Of a stretch of 64,000 nucleotides of DNA, positions 54,837 through 62,404 are shown in pieces; the stretch's first letter is position 1; every line of letters begins with the position of its first letter. The position numbers and the translations under genes were made by a program. This DNA is from Palsa-343 sp036269135 (GTDB lineage Bacteria; Acidobacteriota; Terriglobia; Terriglobales; Acidobacteriaceae). The stretch is taken from positions 1 through 64,000 of the forward strand of contig DATASQ010000016.1 of the NCBI GenBank assembly GCA_036269135.1. Reading direction: 5' to 3'. Under the pieces are notes generated by a model. The model had not been told where the DNA came from, searched no databases, and saw nothing but the letters and a program-made list of their open reading frames with translations.

Positions 54837-55445
54837 TCACGCATCGCCGAGGGCGGTGCGCCGAACGGCGGCGATCTCCGCCCAGAGTTCCTTCATGCCG
54901 GCGCCGGTTTTTGAAGAGACCAGCAGGACGCGATGGCCGTATGCAGCCTGCAACTGGCGCAGCGCCTGGGCTCGGCCATTGCCGGAGAGTTTGTCGGCTT
55001 TCGTGCCCGCGGTCAGATAGGGCCGCTGGGCGGCCTGAAGAAACTCAAACAGCTGGGCATCGCTGGCCCGGGGGGGGATGGTGCTGTCCACGAGGCACAC
55101 GCACAGCGCGAGGGTGGGACGATCGCGGAGATAGGGCTCGATGAACTTGGGCCACTCCGCCGATACGGATTTGGAGAGCCTGGCGTAGCCATAGCCGGGA
55201 AGGTCGGCGAAGATGAGCTGCGCCTGCTGCCGCTCCGGTGTGTCGGTGAGAGCGAAGAAGTTGATGGCCCGGGTGCGCCCTGGCGTTGAGGAGACGCGGG
55301 CGTCGCGCGAGCCGAGAAGGGCGTTAATCAGGCTCGATTTGCCGACGTTCGAGCGCCCGAGGAAGGCGACCTCCGGAGCCCCTTCGGGCGGGAAGTGCGC
55401 GGCGGAGGTGGCCGACCGCAGGAACTTTGCATGAAATTTCTTCAC
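54837..55445 (-). CDS. engB: Ribosome biogenesis GTP-binding protein YihA/EngB
   Basis: 202-residue TrmE-Era-EngA-EngB GTPase. G1 GRSNVGKSSLINALLG, G2 region STPGRTRAINFF, G3 DLPGYGYARLS, G4 TKADK. Required for assembly of the large ribosomal subunit in characterised bacteria. The ATG at 55445 gives the family N-terminus MKKFHAKFLRSATSAAHFP. Convergent with the receiver-domain gene. Confidence 0.96.
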   Translation of the reverse strand: MKKFHAKFLRSATSAAHFPPEGAPEVAFLGRSNVGKSSLINALLGSRDARVSSTPGRTRAINFFALTDTPERQQAQLIFADLPGYGYARLSKSVSAEWPKFIEPYLRDRPTLALCVCLVDSTIPPRASDAQLFEFLQAAQRPYLTAGTKADKLSGNGRAQALRQLQAAYGHRVLLVSSKTGAGMKELWAEIAAVRRTALGDA

Positions 55446-55532
55446 TCGACGAGTGTAGACGGGCCGGGGGGCGCGATGACAGATGCCTGGCCGTGCGATC
55501 CGTTATTCTGGATTCCGCAGTGAGGCCGCTGG

Positions 55533-56021
55533 ATGCAATCGACGCGTTACGCCGTTCGCCGAACCGTTTTGTGGGCCGCGCTGCTGTGCGGTCCGTTTTT
55601 GTTCGCGCAAACGGCGAACAACAGCCCCGAACATCAGATCCGGCAGGTGCTCACCGCCCAGGTGGCGGCGTGGAACCGGGGCGATATCCCCGGCTTCATG
55701 AGCGGCTATGCCAACTCCGTCCGCACGACCTTTGTAGGAACCAGTATTGAACAGGGCTATGCCTCGATCCTCGCGCGTTATCTGCTCAAGTATCCGACGC
55801 GCGAGGCCATGGGTCGGCTCAGCTTCACCGGCATTGAGGTGCGCATGCTGGGCGCCAGCCATGCGGTGGTGACCGGCTATTTTCACCTCGCGCGCAGCCA
55901 GACTGCGGGAGGCAATGCCTCCGGAGTTTTCTCGCTCGTCTTTGAGAAGGAGACGGGCGGCTGGAAGATCATCCTCGATCACACCAGCTCGACGGGTGAA
56001 GCGCATACTTCCCACGATTGA
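55533..56021 (+). CDS. Secreted NTF2-like (SnoaL/DUF4440-type) protein
   Basis: 162 residues with signal peptide (RTVLWAALLCGPFLFAQ). The body matches the SnoaL/NTF2-like cone fold: QIRQVLTAQVAAWNRGDIPG, FMSGYANS..TTFVG, SGVFSLVFEKETGGWKIILDHTSS. These proteins bind small ligands or act as minor enzymes; no catalytic set is identifiable. It ends 10 bp before the DinB-like gene, so the two are likely cotranscribed. Confidence 0.85.
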   Translation: MQSTRYAVRRTVLWAALLCGPFLFAQTANNSPEHQIRQVLTAQVAAWNRGDIPGFMSGYANSVRTTFVGTSIEQGYASILARYLLKYPTREAMGRLSFTGIEVRMLGASHAVVTGYFHLARSQTAGGNASGVFSLVFEKETGGWKIILDHTSSTGEAHTSHD

Positions 56022-56031
56022 GGAGGTCCTC

Positions 56032-56571
56032 ATGTCTGTCCGCCCATCCATGCCATCGCAGCCGACATCTACCCGGCTGTTTCTGCTCTTTTCGCGCGAC
56101 AAGCTGCTGAAGCAATACTGGCCTCGGCTGCGGGCCTGCGTGGAGTCGCTCAGCGACGAGCAGATCTGGTGGCGTCCGAATGCCGCGTCGAACTCGATGG
56201 GGAACCTGGTGCTGCATCTCAACGGGAACGTTCGTCAGTGGCTGGTTGATTCTTTCAATGGCAAAGAGGATGGTCGCGATCGTCCGGCGGAATTTTCGGC
56301 GACAGGCCAGCTTTCCGGAGCCGATCTGCTCGGCCGGCTCGAGGCCACGCTTGTGGAGGCGGGTTCGGTTCTGGATCGGCTCACCGAGGCGGATCTGCTC
56401 ACGCCGATGGAGATCCAGGGCTATCGCGTCCACGGACTCGACGCGGTTTACCAGGTGGTGGAGCACTTTGGCCTGCATTATGGGCAGATCGCGTACATCA
56501 CCAAGATGCTCAGGGATCAGGATCTCGGTTTTTACCGGGAACTGAACCGGACGGGCCGGGCGAACGGCTGA
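56032..56571 (+). CDS. DinB-superfamily (DUF1572-type) protein
   Basis: 179 residues from the ATG at 56032, preceded by GAGGAGG. Four-helix-bundle metalloenzyme fold: LSDEQIWWRPNAASNSMGNL, VLHLNGNVRQW with the first His, and VVEHFGLHYGQIAYI with the HxxxH pair. Members of this superfamily are often bacillithiol/mycothiol-type S-transferases or of unknown function, so no specific reaction is claimed. Likely cotranscribed with the upstream NTF2-like gene. Confidence 0.85.
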   Translation: MSVRPSMPSQPTSTRLFLLFSRDKLLKQYWPRLRACVESLSDEQIWWRPNAASNSMGNLVLHLNGNVRQWLVDSFNGKEDGRDRPAEFSATGQLSGADLLGRLEATLVEAGSVLDRLTEADLLTPMEIQGYRVHGLDAVYQVVEHFGLHYGQIAYITKMLRDQDLGFYRELNRTGRANG

Positions 56572-56724
56572 GAGAGCCTCGTCCGAACCTTGATAAACTG
56601 GAGTTTCAGACCACCCGCGCCCGCCAGCAGGGGAGCCGTGCACACGGTTCCGCTTCGCGACTTCCAACCTCGGGAACGGATGGCCGGCCGGCTCTGTGAC
56701 AGCTGGATTGAGAGGAGCTTCAAC

Positions 56725-57708
56725 ATGGGCAATGTCCACAACGGAAACGGCAACGCTAAGAACGGCCCGGCTACCGGCGCGAGTGCCGGCAACGCGCTGC
56801 GCCTGAAGGTCGGCCTGGCCGAGATGCTGAAGGGCGGCGTCATCATGGACGTGATGAACGTGGAGCAGGCGCGGATTGCCGAGGAAGCCGGTGCGGTTTC
56901 GGTGATGGCTCTGGAGCGCGTGCCCGCGATGATCCGCGCCGAGGGCGGGGTGGCTCGCATGGCCAGCCCCAAGCTCATCAGGGAAATCATCAAGGCTGTC
57001 TCGATCCCGGTGATGGCCAAGGCGCGCATCGGCCACTTTGCCGAGGCGCAGATCCTGCAGGAGATTGGGGTGGACTTTATCGATGAGAGCGAGGTCCTGA
57101 CCCCCGCGGACGAAGCTCACCACATCGACAAGCACGCCTTTACGACGCCGTTTGTCTGCGGCGCGCGGAATCTGGGCGAAGCGCTGCGCCGCATTGCCGA
57201 AGGGGCGGCCATGATCCGCACCAAGGGCGAAGCGGGCACGGGCGACGTGGTCCACGCCGTGCAGCACATGCGCCAGATCGTTCGGGAGATGAAGGCGCTG
57301 ACCGTGCTCTCTGAGCAGGAGCTGTACGCGGCGGCCAAGGAGCACCAGTCGCCTTATGAGCTGATCCGTATGGTGGCGCAGACGGGCAAGCTGCCGGTGC
57401 CGAATTTCTCCGCCGGCGGCATTGCCACGCCGGCCGACGCGGCTCTGATGATGCAGCTGGGCGCGGAGGCGATTTTTGTTGGGTCGGGAATCTTCATGAA
57501 GGAGCGCGCCACGCCGCTGGACGTGGAGAGGAATCAGAAAGAGCGCGAAGAAGCCGTTTCGCGCGCCAAGGCCATCGTGATCGCAACGACGCATGCCAAC
57601 GACGCGAAGATTCTGGCCGAAGCGGCGGAACAGGTGACCGGGACGATGAAGGGACTGGCGGCGGCGGCGATTGAAGAGAGCCAGCTGCTGCAGACCCGCG
57701 GGAACTAA
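56725..57708 (+). CDS. pdxS: Pyridoxal 5'-phosphate synthase, lyase subunit PdxS
   Basis: Makes PLP from ribose 5-phosphate, glyceraldehyde 3-phosphate and ammonia (DXP-independent pathway). 327 residues from the ATG at 56725 (AGAGGAG upstream). The TIM barrel has MDVMNVEQARIAEEAGAVSV with Asp42 and IPVMAKARIGHF with catalytic Lys99, then VDFIDESEVLTPAD and a phosphate-binding GSGIFM. An Asn/Gly-rich extension of about 20 residues precedes the conserved core. It forms a dodecamer with PdxT, encoded 140 bp downstream. Confidence 0.97.
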   Translation: MGNVHNGNGNAKNGPATGASAGNALRLKVGLAEMLKGGVIMDVMNVEQARIAEEAGAVSVMALERVPAMIRAEGGVARMASPKLIREIIKAVSIPVMAKARIGHFAEAQILQEIGVDFIDESEVLTPADEAHHIDKHAFTTPFVCGARNLGEALRRIAEGAAMIRTKGEAGTGDVVHAVQHMRQIVREMKALTVLSEQELYAAAKEHQSPYELIRMVAQTGKLPVPNFSAGGIATPADAALMMQLGAEAIFVGSGIFMKERATPLDVERNQKEREEAVSRAKAIVIATTHANDAKILAEAAEQVTGTMKGLAAAAIEESQLLQTRGN

Positions 57709-57710
57709 GG

Positions 57711-57735
57711 AGTAGCCGGGACTGGCCGGGACTGG
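57711..57735. repeat. 10-bp tandem duplication between pdxS and pdxT
   Basis: AGCCGGGACT-GGCCGGGACT-GGCCG: GCCGGGACTG occurs twice in direct tandem, followed by GCCGTCC. It is small and possibly a replication slip. The pdxS-pdxT gap (57709-57848) otherwise shows a GCGC-rich imperfect hairpin and no gene. Confidence 0.4.
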
Positions 57736-57848
57736 CCGTCCAGGCGGACGCGGCTTCGCCGCAAAGACCAGCGCGCTGGCGACCCCGGCGCGCTTTTCCT
57801 TTGCACGATTGAGTGCACGATTTAGGCTGAAGGGAGAAAGAGCGGACC

Positions 57849-58466
57849 TTGTCGAATGCATCCGAGGCAGCCCCTGTTCTGCTTCCCAGGATTGGCGTGC
57901 TTGCCATCCAGGGCGATTACGATGCTCATGCGCAGGCTCTGCGCGAGGCTGGAGCCGAGCCGGTGCTCGTCCGCAAGCCGGAGGAGCTGGCCGGCCTCGA
58001 CGGGCTGATTATTCCCGGGGGCGAATCGACGACGTTTCTCAAATTCCTGGAACGCGGCGGATTTCTCGCTTCCCTGCAGGAGTTCGTTCGCACCAAGCCT
58101 ACGTTCGGCACCTGCGCCGGGTGCATCCTGCTGGCGACGGAAGTCACGCACCCGCCACAGGCGAGCCTTGGCGTTCTGGACGCTACGGTTGAGCGCAATG
58201 CGTATGGGCGCCAGATCGACAGCTCGATCCAGACCGGTACCACCGAGCTCCCCGGCGGCCCGCTGGAGATGGTCTATATCCGGGCTCCGCGCATTGTGAA
58301 AACCGGCGATGGCGTCCAGGTCCTCGCCCGGCGCGACGGGTTTCCTGTGCTGGTGGAGCAGGGCCACGTGATGGCCGCTACGTTTCATCCCGAGCTTTCC
58401 GCCGACCGCCGCGTTCATGAGCGCTTTGTGGATCTGGTTCGGAGGCAGTCGTCCCGCAGCGTGTAG
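57849..58466 (+). CDS. pdxT: Pyridoxal 5'-phosphate synthase, glutaminase subunit PdxT
   Basis: Class I glutamine amidotransferase that feeds ammonia to PdxS. 205 residues. IGVLAIQGDYDAHAQAL at the N-terminus, IIPGGESTT, nucleophile Cys89 in GTCAGCILLA, and catalytic His/Glu in FHPELS. It starts with TTG at 57849 and no ATG is available before the conserved strand. It follows pdxS on the same strand. Confidence 0.96.
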   Translation: MSNASEAAPVLLPRIGVLAIQGDYDAHAQALREAGAEPVLVRKPEELAGLDGLIIPGGESTTFLKFLERGGFLASLQEFVRTKPTFGTCAGCILLATEVTHPPQASLGVLDATVERNAYGRQIDSSIQTGTTELPGGPLEMVYIRAPRIVKTGDGVQVLARRDGFPVLVEQGHVMAATFHPELSADRRVHERFVDLVRRQSSRSV

Positions 58467-58526
58467 GGACCGGCTTGTAGCTGGTAGCCTGAGGGAACTG
58501 CCACACCGGCTCCTGGCTATCGTTCG

Positions 58527-59285
58527 ATGAACTGGCTTCCGCCCAACGGCGCACTCGACGGCGTCACGCTCGACCACCTGCTGCGGTGGAATCTCGACGC
58601 CGTTTTCTGGCTGTTTGTCGCGGCGCAGGCTCTGCTGGTGGCAGCGCTTGTGTGGCGCCTGCGGGCGTCGCCGGCCCGAGAGGCTACGGCCAGCCGCCCC
58701 GGCACACGGTTCTTTGTCGGCGAGATGCTCGTGCTTCTCGCCATCACCGGGCTCTACATCGCCATGGATTTCACCGGCCACCAGCTTTGGGCGGCGCGCC
58801 GCGAGGCCGGTCCCGCCGAGCATCCGGTGCAGGTCGAGGTCACGGGCGTTCAGTTCCAGTGGTATTTTCGCTATCCCGGAGCCGACGGAATGTACGGCCG
58901 GGTCAGGCCCGCGCTGGTGAGCGCGCCCAACGGCAATCCGCTGGGGCTCGATCCCGGCGATCCGCATGGCCAGGACGATGTTGTCTCTTCGATTCTGGTC
59001 CTGCCCGCGGGCCGTCCCGTCAATCTGCGGCTTCGGTCGCAGGATGTCATCCACGGCTTTTTCGTTCCCGGCATGCGCCTTAAGCAGGACGCGATCCCGG
59101 GGATGATCGGCCACCTGCAGTTCACCCCCACGGTCCCCGGAGAGTACGTAATCCTGTGCAGCCAGGTCTGCGGACTCGGCCATGCCCGTATGCAGGCGCG
59201 TTTGCGCGTGGTGCCACAGGCCGATTACGACCGCTGGATCGCTGGCCGGGAGAAGTCTCTGCTGGCATCGGGAGATCGGCCATGA
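58527..59285 (+). CDS. coxB: Cytochrome c oxidase subunit II
   Basis: Holds CuA, the electron entry from cytochrome c. 252 residues: two N-terminal TMs (about 25-45 and 66-82), then a periplasmic cupredoxin domain. CuA ligands His176, Cys211, Cys215, His219 and Met222 (CSQVCGLGHARM). Gln213 stands where most enzymes have Glu (Mg-site side chain; the CuA ligand is its backbone carbonyl). The aromatic patch QFQWYFRYPG is present. No fused haem c domain. The stop overlaps the coxA start (ATGA). Confidence 0.93.
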   Translation: MNWLPPNGALDGVTLDHLLRWNLDAVFWLFVAAQALLVAALVWRLRASPAREATASRPGTRFFVGEMLVLLAITGLYIAMDFTGHQLWAARREAGPAEHPVQVEVTGVQFQWYFRYPGADGMYGRVRPALVSAPNGNPLGLDPGDPHGQDDVVSSILVLPAGRPVNLRLRSQDVIHGFFVPGMRLKQDAIPGMIGHLQFTPTVPGEYVILCSQVCGLGHARMQARLRVVPQADYDRWIAGREKSLLASGDRP

Positions 59286-60988
59286 GAACGCCGTCGGCAT
59301 CGGCTCCAACGAACTTTCTGCGGCGCCGCATCTTCACCACGAATCATCGTCAGCTTGCGATCCTTTATCTTTTTCTCGGGCTGGCGGCTGTGATGACGGG
59401 GACGCTGCTGTCGCTGCTGATCCGGCTGCATCGCACGTGGCCCACGCTGGCGCTGCCGTTCTACGGCATTCCCAAACCCGAGGACTACCTGGCGCTGGTC
59501 ACGATGCATGGCACGCTGATGGTTTTCTTTGTTCTGACGGTCGTGCCCCAGAGTGCTTTCCCGAATCTGGTTCTGCCCGCGCAAATCGGCGCGACCCGGA
59601 TGGCCTTTCCGCGGCTGAATGCGGCTGCTTTCTGGATCACGCTGGCTTCGTTCATGACTCTGCTCAGCGCCTTTTTTGTGCCGCAGGGAGCCCCCATCTC
59701 GGGCTGGACCAGCTATCCGCCGTTCAGCGAGCTGGCTGCGGCGGGGCCGGGCCAGGGGTCGGGGATGGACCTGTGGATCGTCGCCATTGCGCTGTTTTGC
59801 CTGGCCGCGGTGACGGGGTCGGTCAATTTTCTGGTCACGATTCTCAGGCTGCGCTGTCCGGGCATGACCTTCGGGCGCCTGCCGCTGACCGTCTGGTCGT
59901 GGCTGGTCAGCTCCGGGCTGACGGTGATTGCCTTCAGCGCGCTGCTGGCGGCTGCGGCGATGCTGCTGGCGGATCGTCACTGCGGAACCAGCTTCTTTCT
60001 GCCCTCGGGCGAAGTCCTGAACGGGATTGTGCAAAGACCTGGCTCCGGCTCGCCGATGCTGTGGCTGCACCTGTTCTGGTTCTTCGGCCATCCGGAGGTT
60101 TACATTTCCATCCTTCCGGGCATGGGGCTGACCTCTTCGATCCTCGCCAACTTCACGCGGCGCTCGGTCCCGGCTTACGGCCTCATGGTCGCCTCGACGC
60201 TGCTCATCGGAGTGCTGGGGCTGGGGGTCTGGGGCCATCATCTGTTTGTTTCCGGAATGAATCCCTACGCCGGAACCGCCTTTGGCCTCACCACGATCGC
60301 CATCGCCGTCCCCAGCTCGGCGGAGGTGCTGACCTGGCTGGCGATGCTCTTCCGGGGACGGCTGCAGGCCGCGACACCGCTGCTCTTCACGATGGGCTTT
60401 CTTTCGTTCTTCATCTCTGGGGGATTGACCGGGCCCATCCTGGCCCAGCCGGCTCTGGACGCTTATCTGCACAATACCTTTTTCGTGGTGGCACATTTTC
60501 ACCTGGTGATGGCGATGGCCGGCGTCTTCTCGGCTTTCGCCGGCATCTACTACTGGTACCCGCTCCTCACGGGACGCCGCCTGAACGAAATGCTCGGCCA
60601 AATCCACTTTTGGATCTCGCTGGTCGCCGCGTACGGCACCTTTTTCCCGATGCACCTGGCCGGGCTGGCCGGGGAGCCGCGGCACTACGCACAACTGACG
60701 GGTCCGGTGACCGCGTTTGCCAATCTCCTGCCGGTGGAGCGCGGGATTACCTGGTCGGCATTTCTGCTGGCAGCCGCGCAGATTGTTTTCCTCATCAACC
60801 TCTTCCGGAGCGCCCGGCACGGTGCGCATGTTGACGCCAATCCCTGGCGCGCGACCACCCTCGAGTGGTCCGGCGTTTTGCATCCCATAGTCAGGAACGG
60901 TCCTTATATCTATGGACCTGGGGCCAGCCCGCAGCAGGATTTTCTCCCGCAAGCCACCACGAGCGAACCTGCGACGCGGTCTTCCTGA
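59282..60988 (+). CDS. coxA: Cytochrome c oxidase subunit I (haem-copper oxidase) with altered proton-channel residues
   Basis: 568 residues, 12-TM O2-reducing subunit. Low-spin haem His76 and His407, high-spin haem His405, CuB His270, His319 and His320, and cross-link Tyr274 (GHPEVY) are all present, as is the Glu272 proton-donor position. By register with bovine numbering, the D-channel Asp91 position is Arg106 (GATRMAFPRLN), the K-channel Lys319 position is Glu348 (PSSAEVLTW) and Arg439 is His468. The two channel Asn (95, 113) remain. The ATG at 59282 overlaps coxB. Function as an O2 reductase is likely; proton pumping is uncertain. Confidence 0.93.
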   Translation: MRTPSASAPTNFLRRRIFTTNHRQLAILYLFLGLAAVMTGTLLSLLIRLHRTWPTLALPFYGIPKPEDYLALVTMHGTLMVFFVLTVVPQSAFPNLVLPAQIGATRMAFPRLNAAAFWITLASFMTLLSAFFVPQGAPISGWTSYPPFSELAAAGPGQGSGMDLWIVAIALFCLAAVTGSVNFLVTILRLRCPGMTFGRLPLTVWSWLVSSGLTVIAFSALLAAAAMLLADRHCGTSFFLPSGEVLNGIVQRPGSGSPMLWLHLFWFFGHPEVYISILPGMGLTSSILANFTRRSVPAYGLMVASTLLIGVLGLGVWGHHLFVSGMNPYAGTAFGLTTIAIAVPSSAEVLTWLAMLFRGRLQAATPLLFTMGFLSFFISGGLTGPILAQPALDAYLHNTFFVVAHFHLVMAMAGVFSAFAGIYYWYPLLTGRRLNEMLGQIHFWISLVAAYGTFFPMHLAGLAGEPRHYAQLTGPVTAFANLLPVERGITWSAFLLAAAQIVFLINLFRSARHGAHVDANPWRATTLEWSGVLHPIVRNGPYIYGPGASPQQDFLPQATTSEPATRSS

Positions 60989-61052
60989 AGGGCCGGTTGT
61001 CTTTTCGCGACCCAACGGGAGTAAGCTTTTAGAACTCGAAACGGAGTCCCCC

Positions 61053-61811
61053 ATGCCGGCTACGTTCACTCGCCATCAGGTAGAAACCGAGCGCAGAGAT
61101 ACCGGATACGGCGGCAAACCGCCGGTCGATCGCCGGCCCACGGGCGGCGGGGGCGGTGACGAGAACTGGGATTCCCGGCCCTCCGGCCGGCGCGGGCCGC
61201 GCGAACAGCTGCTCCGTTTCCGACTGGCGATGTTCAGCGGCCTGGCGGGCGACTTCGTTTTCTTCGCGGTGCTGGTGAGCGCCTTTTTTGTACATCCCAA
61301 CTCCGGCCATATCAGCCCGGCCGACCTGTTTGTGTCCGACTGGCATCCGATGCAGGCGCCGCCGATCCTGTGGATCAACACCGCTATCCTGCTGCTGTCC
61401 ACGCTGACCATCGAAGTCGCCCGGCGTCAGCTTTTTCATGAGATCGACATCATGGAGGAGTGGCTGGGGCTGGGCCGGCCGGCCGTGCGCCGCGCCGCGC
61501 CGTGGCTGCTCGCCACCATCGTCCTCGGCATTCTGTTCCTGGCCGGACAGTGGATTGCCTGGCAACAGCTGGCGCATGAGGGCTTTTTCTTCTCCTCGAA
61601 TCCCAACAGCCACTTCTTCTATCTGGTGACCGGCACGCACGCTTTTCACCTCTTTCTTGGGATCGGCGCACTCCTTTTCGCATTCGTCGCGATGTTTCGC
61701 CTGCGCAAGGTGGAACTGCGCCAGATTGCCGTAGACTGCACGGCCTGGTACTGGCACGCCATGACCCTGTTCTGGGTCTTTCTCTTCGTGCTGATCGTTT
61801 TCTTCCAGTAA
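61053..61811 (+). CDS. coxC: Cytochrome c oxidase subunit III
   Basis: 252 residues from the ATG at 61053 (ACGGAG upstream). A Gly/Arg-rich cytoplasmic N-terminus (about 1-45) is followed by five TMs, the short form of subunit III. LLRFRLAMFSGLAGDFVFFAVL opens TM1; later FFYLVTGTHAFHLFLGIGAL and the end YWHAMTLFWVFLFVLIVFF match the COX3 fold. It lies 64 bp after coxA and presumably belongs to the same operon and complex. Confidence 0.9.
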   Translation: MPATFTRHQVETERRDTGYGGKPPVDRRPTGGGGGDENWDSRPSGRRGPREQLLRFRLAMFSGLAGDFVFFAVLVSAFFVHPNSGHISPADLFVSDWHPMQAPPILWINTAILLLSTLTIEVARRQLFHEIDIMEEWLGLGRPAVRRAAPWLLATIVLGILFLAGQWIAWQQLAHEGFFFSSNPNSHFFYLVTGTHAFHLFLGIGALLFAFVAMFRLRKVELRQIAVDCTAWYWHAMTLFWVFLFVLIVFFQ

Positions 61812-61916
61812 AGTCGCGGTCGCCCGGTCGCAACGGCCTGCGCACTGTTGATCACCCCAGAGCGGTCTTTCAGACTGCGCTCGATGGCCGCCCTGTTTTT
61901 TGGATTCCGCGACCGG

Positions 61917-61930
61917 CAACCTGTACCCTG
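61917..61930. repeat. Two-unit heptanucleotide remnant before the VKOR gene
   Basis: CAACCTG and TACCCTG stand in tandem directly before the VKOR start codon (61937). TACCCTG is the same unit seen at 9230 and 39820, and is close to TAACCTG at 43182-43223. Confidence 0.45.
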
Positions 61931-61936
61931 TAGGGG

Positions 61937-62335
61937 ATGCGCTACCTGATCATTGTGCTCGCCCTCGCAGGCATCGTGGTGTCCGCTCTGGCTCTGCATG
62001 TGCACTACTACCATGGCGTCGAACCCTGCGATATCAATTCTCACTGGGACTGCGGGATCGTGAACCACAGCCGCTATTCGATGATTGCCGGCATTCCGGT
62101 GGCGGCCCTCGGCATCATCGGCTACGCTCTCATCGGCTTCGCGGCGTTCATCCGGCAACGGGCGGCCACGCTGGTGCTGGCGCTCATCGGCCTGGGCTTT
62201 GCGCTGTATCTCAGCAACATCGAGGCCCATGTGCTGGAAGTCTGGTGCCTCTATTGCGTCATCTCCCAGTTCATCATCGCCATCATCACGCTGGCGGCGT
62301 TTGTCTTCCTTTTCTTCCGGCCAAAGACTGCCTGA
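61937..62335 (+). CDS. Vitamin K epoxide reductase (VKOR) family protein
   Basis: 132-residue integral membrane protein with four TMs. The VKOR cysteines are in place: loop pair Cys31 and Cys39 (CDINSHWDCG) and the active-site pair Cys104-x-x-Cys107 (WCLYC), plus NHSRYSMIAGIPVAALG with the conserved Ser/Gly. Bacterial VKORs reoxidise DsbA-type proteins using quinone. No thioredoxin-like partner is fused or adjacent. It is followed by the lipase maturation factor gene. Confidence 0.92.
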   Translation: MRYLIIVLALAGIVVSALALHVHYYHGVEPCDINSHWDCGIVNHSRYSMIAGIPVAALGIIGYALIGFAAFIRQRAATLVLALIGLGFALYLSNIEAHVLEVWCLYCVISQFIIAIITLAAFVFLFFRPKTA

Positions 62336-62404
62336 CGAGTCGAGGCCGTATCATCCCTTAGAAGAACCGGACGCTGCGCTCGCTGCGGCGTCTGAGCCTT
62401 GTCT

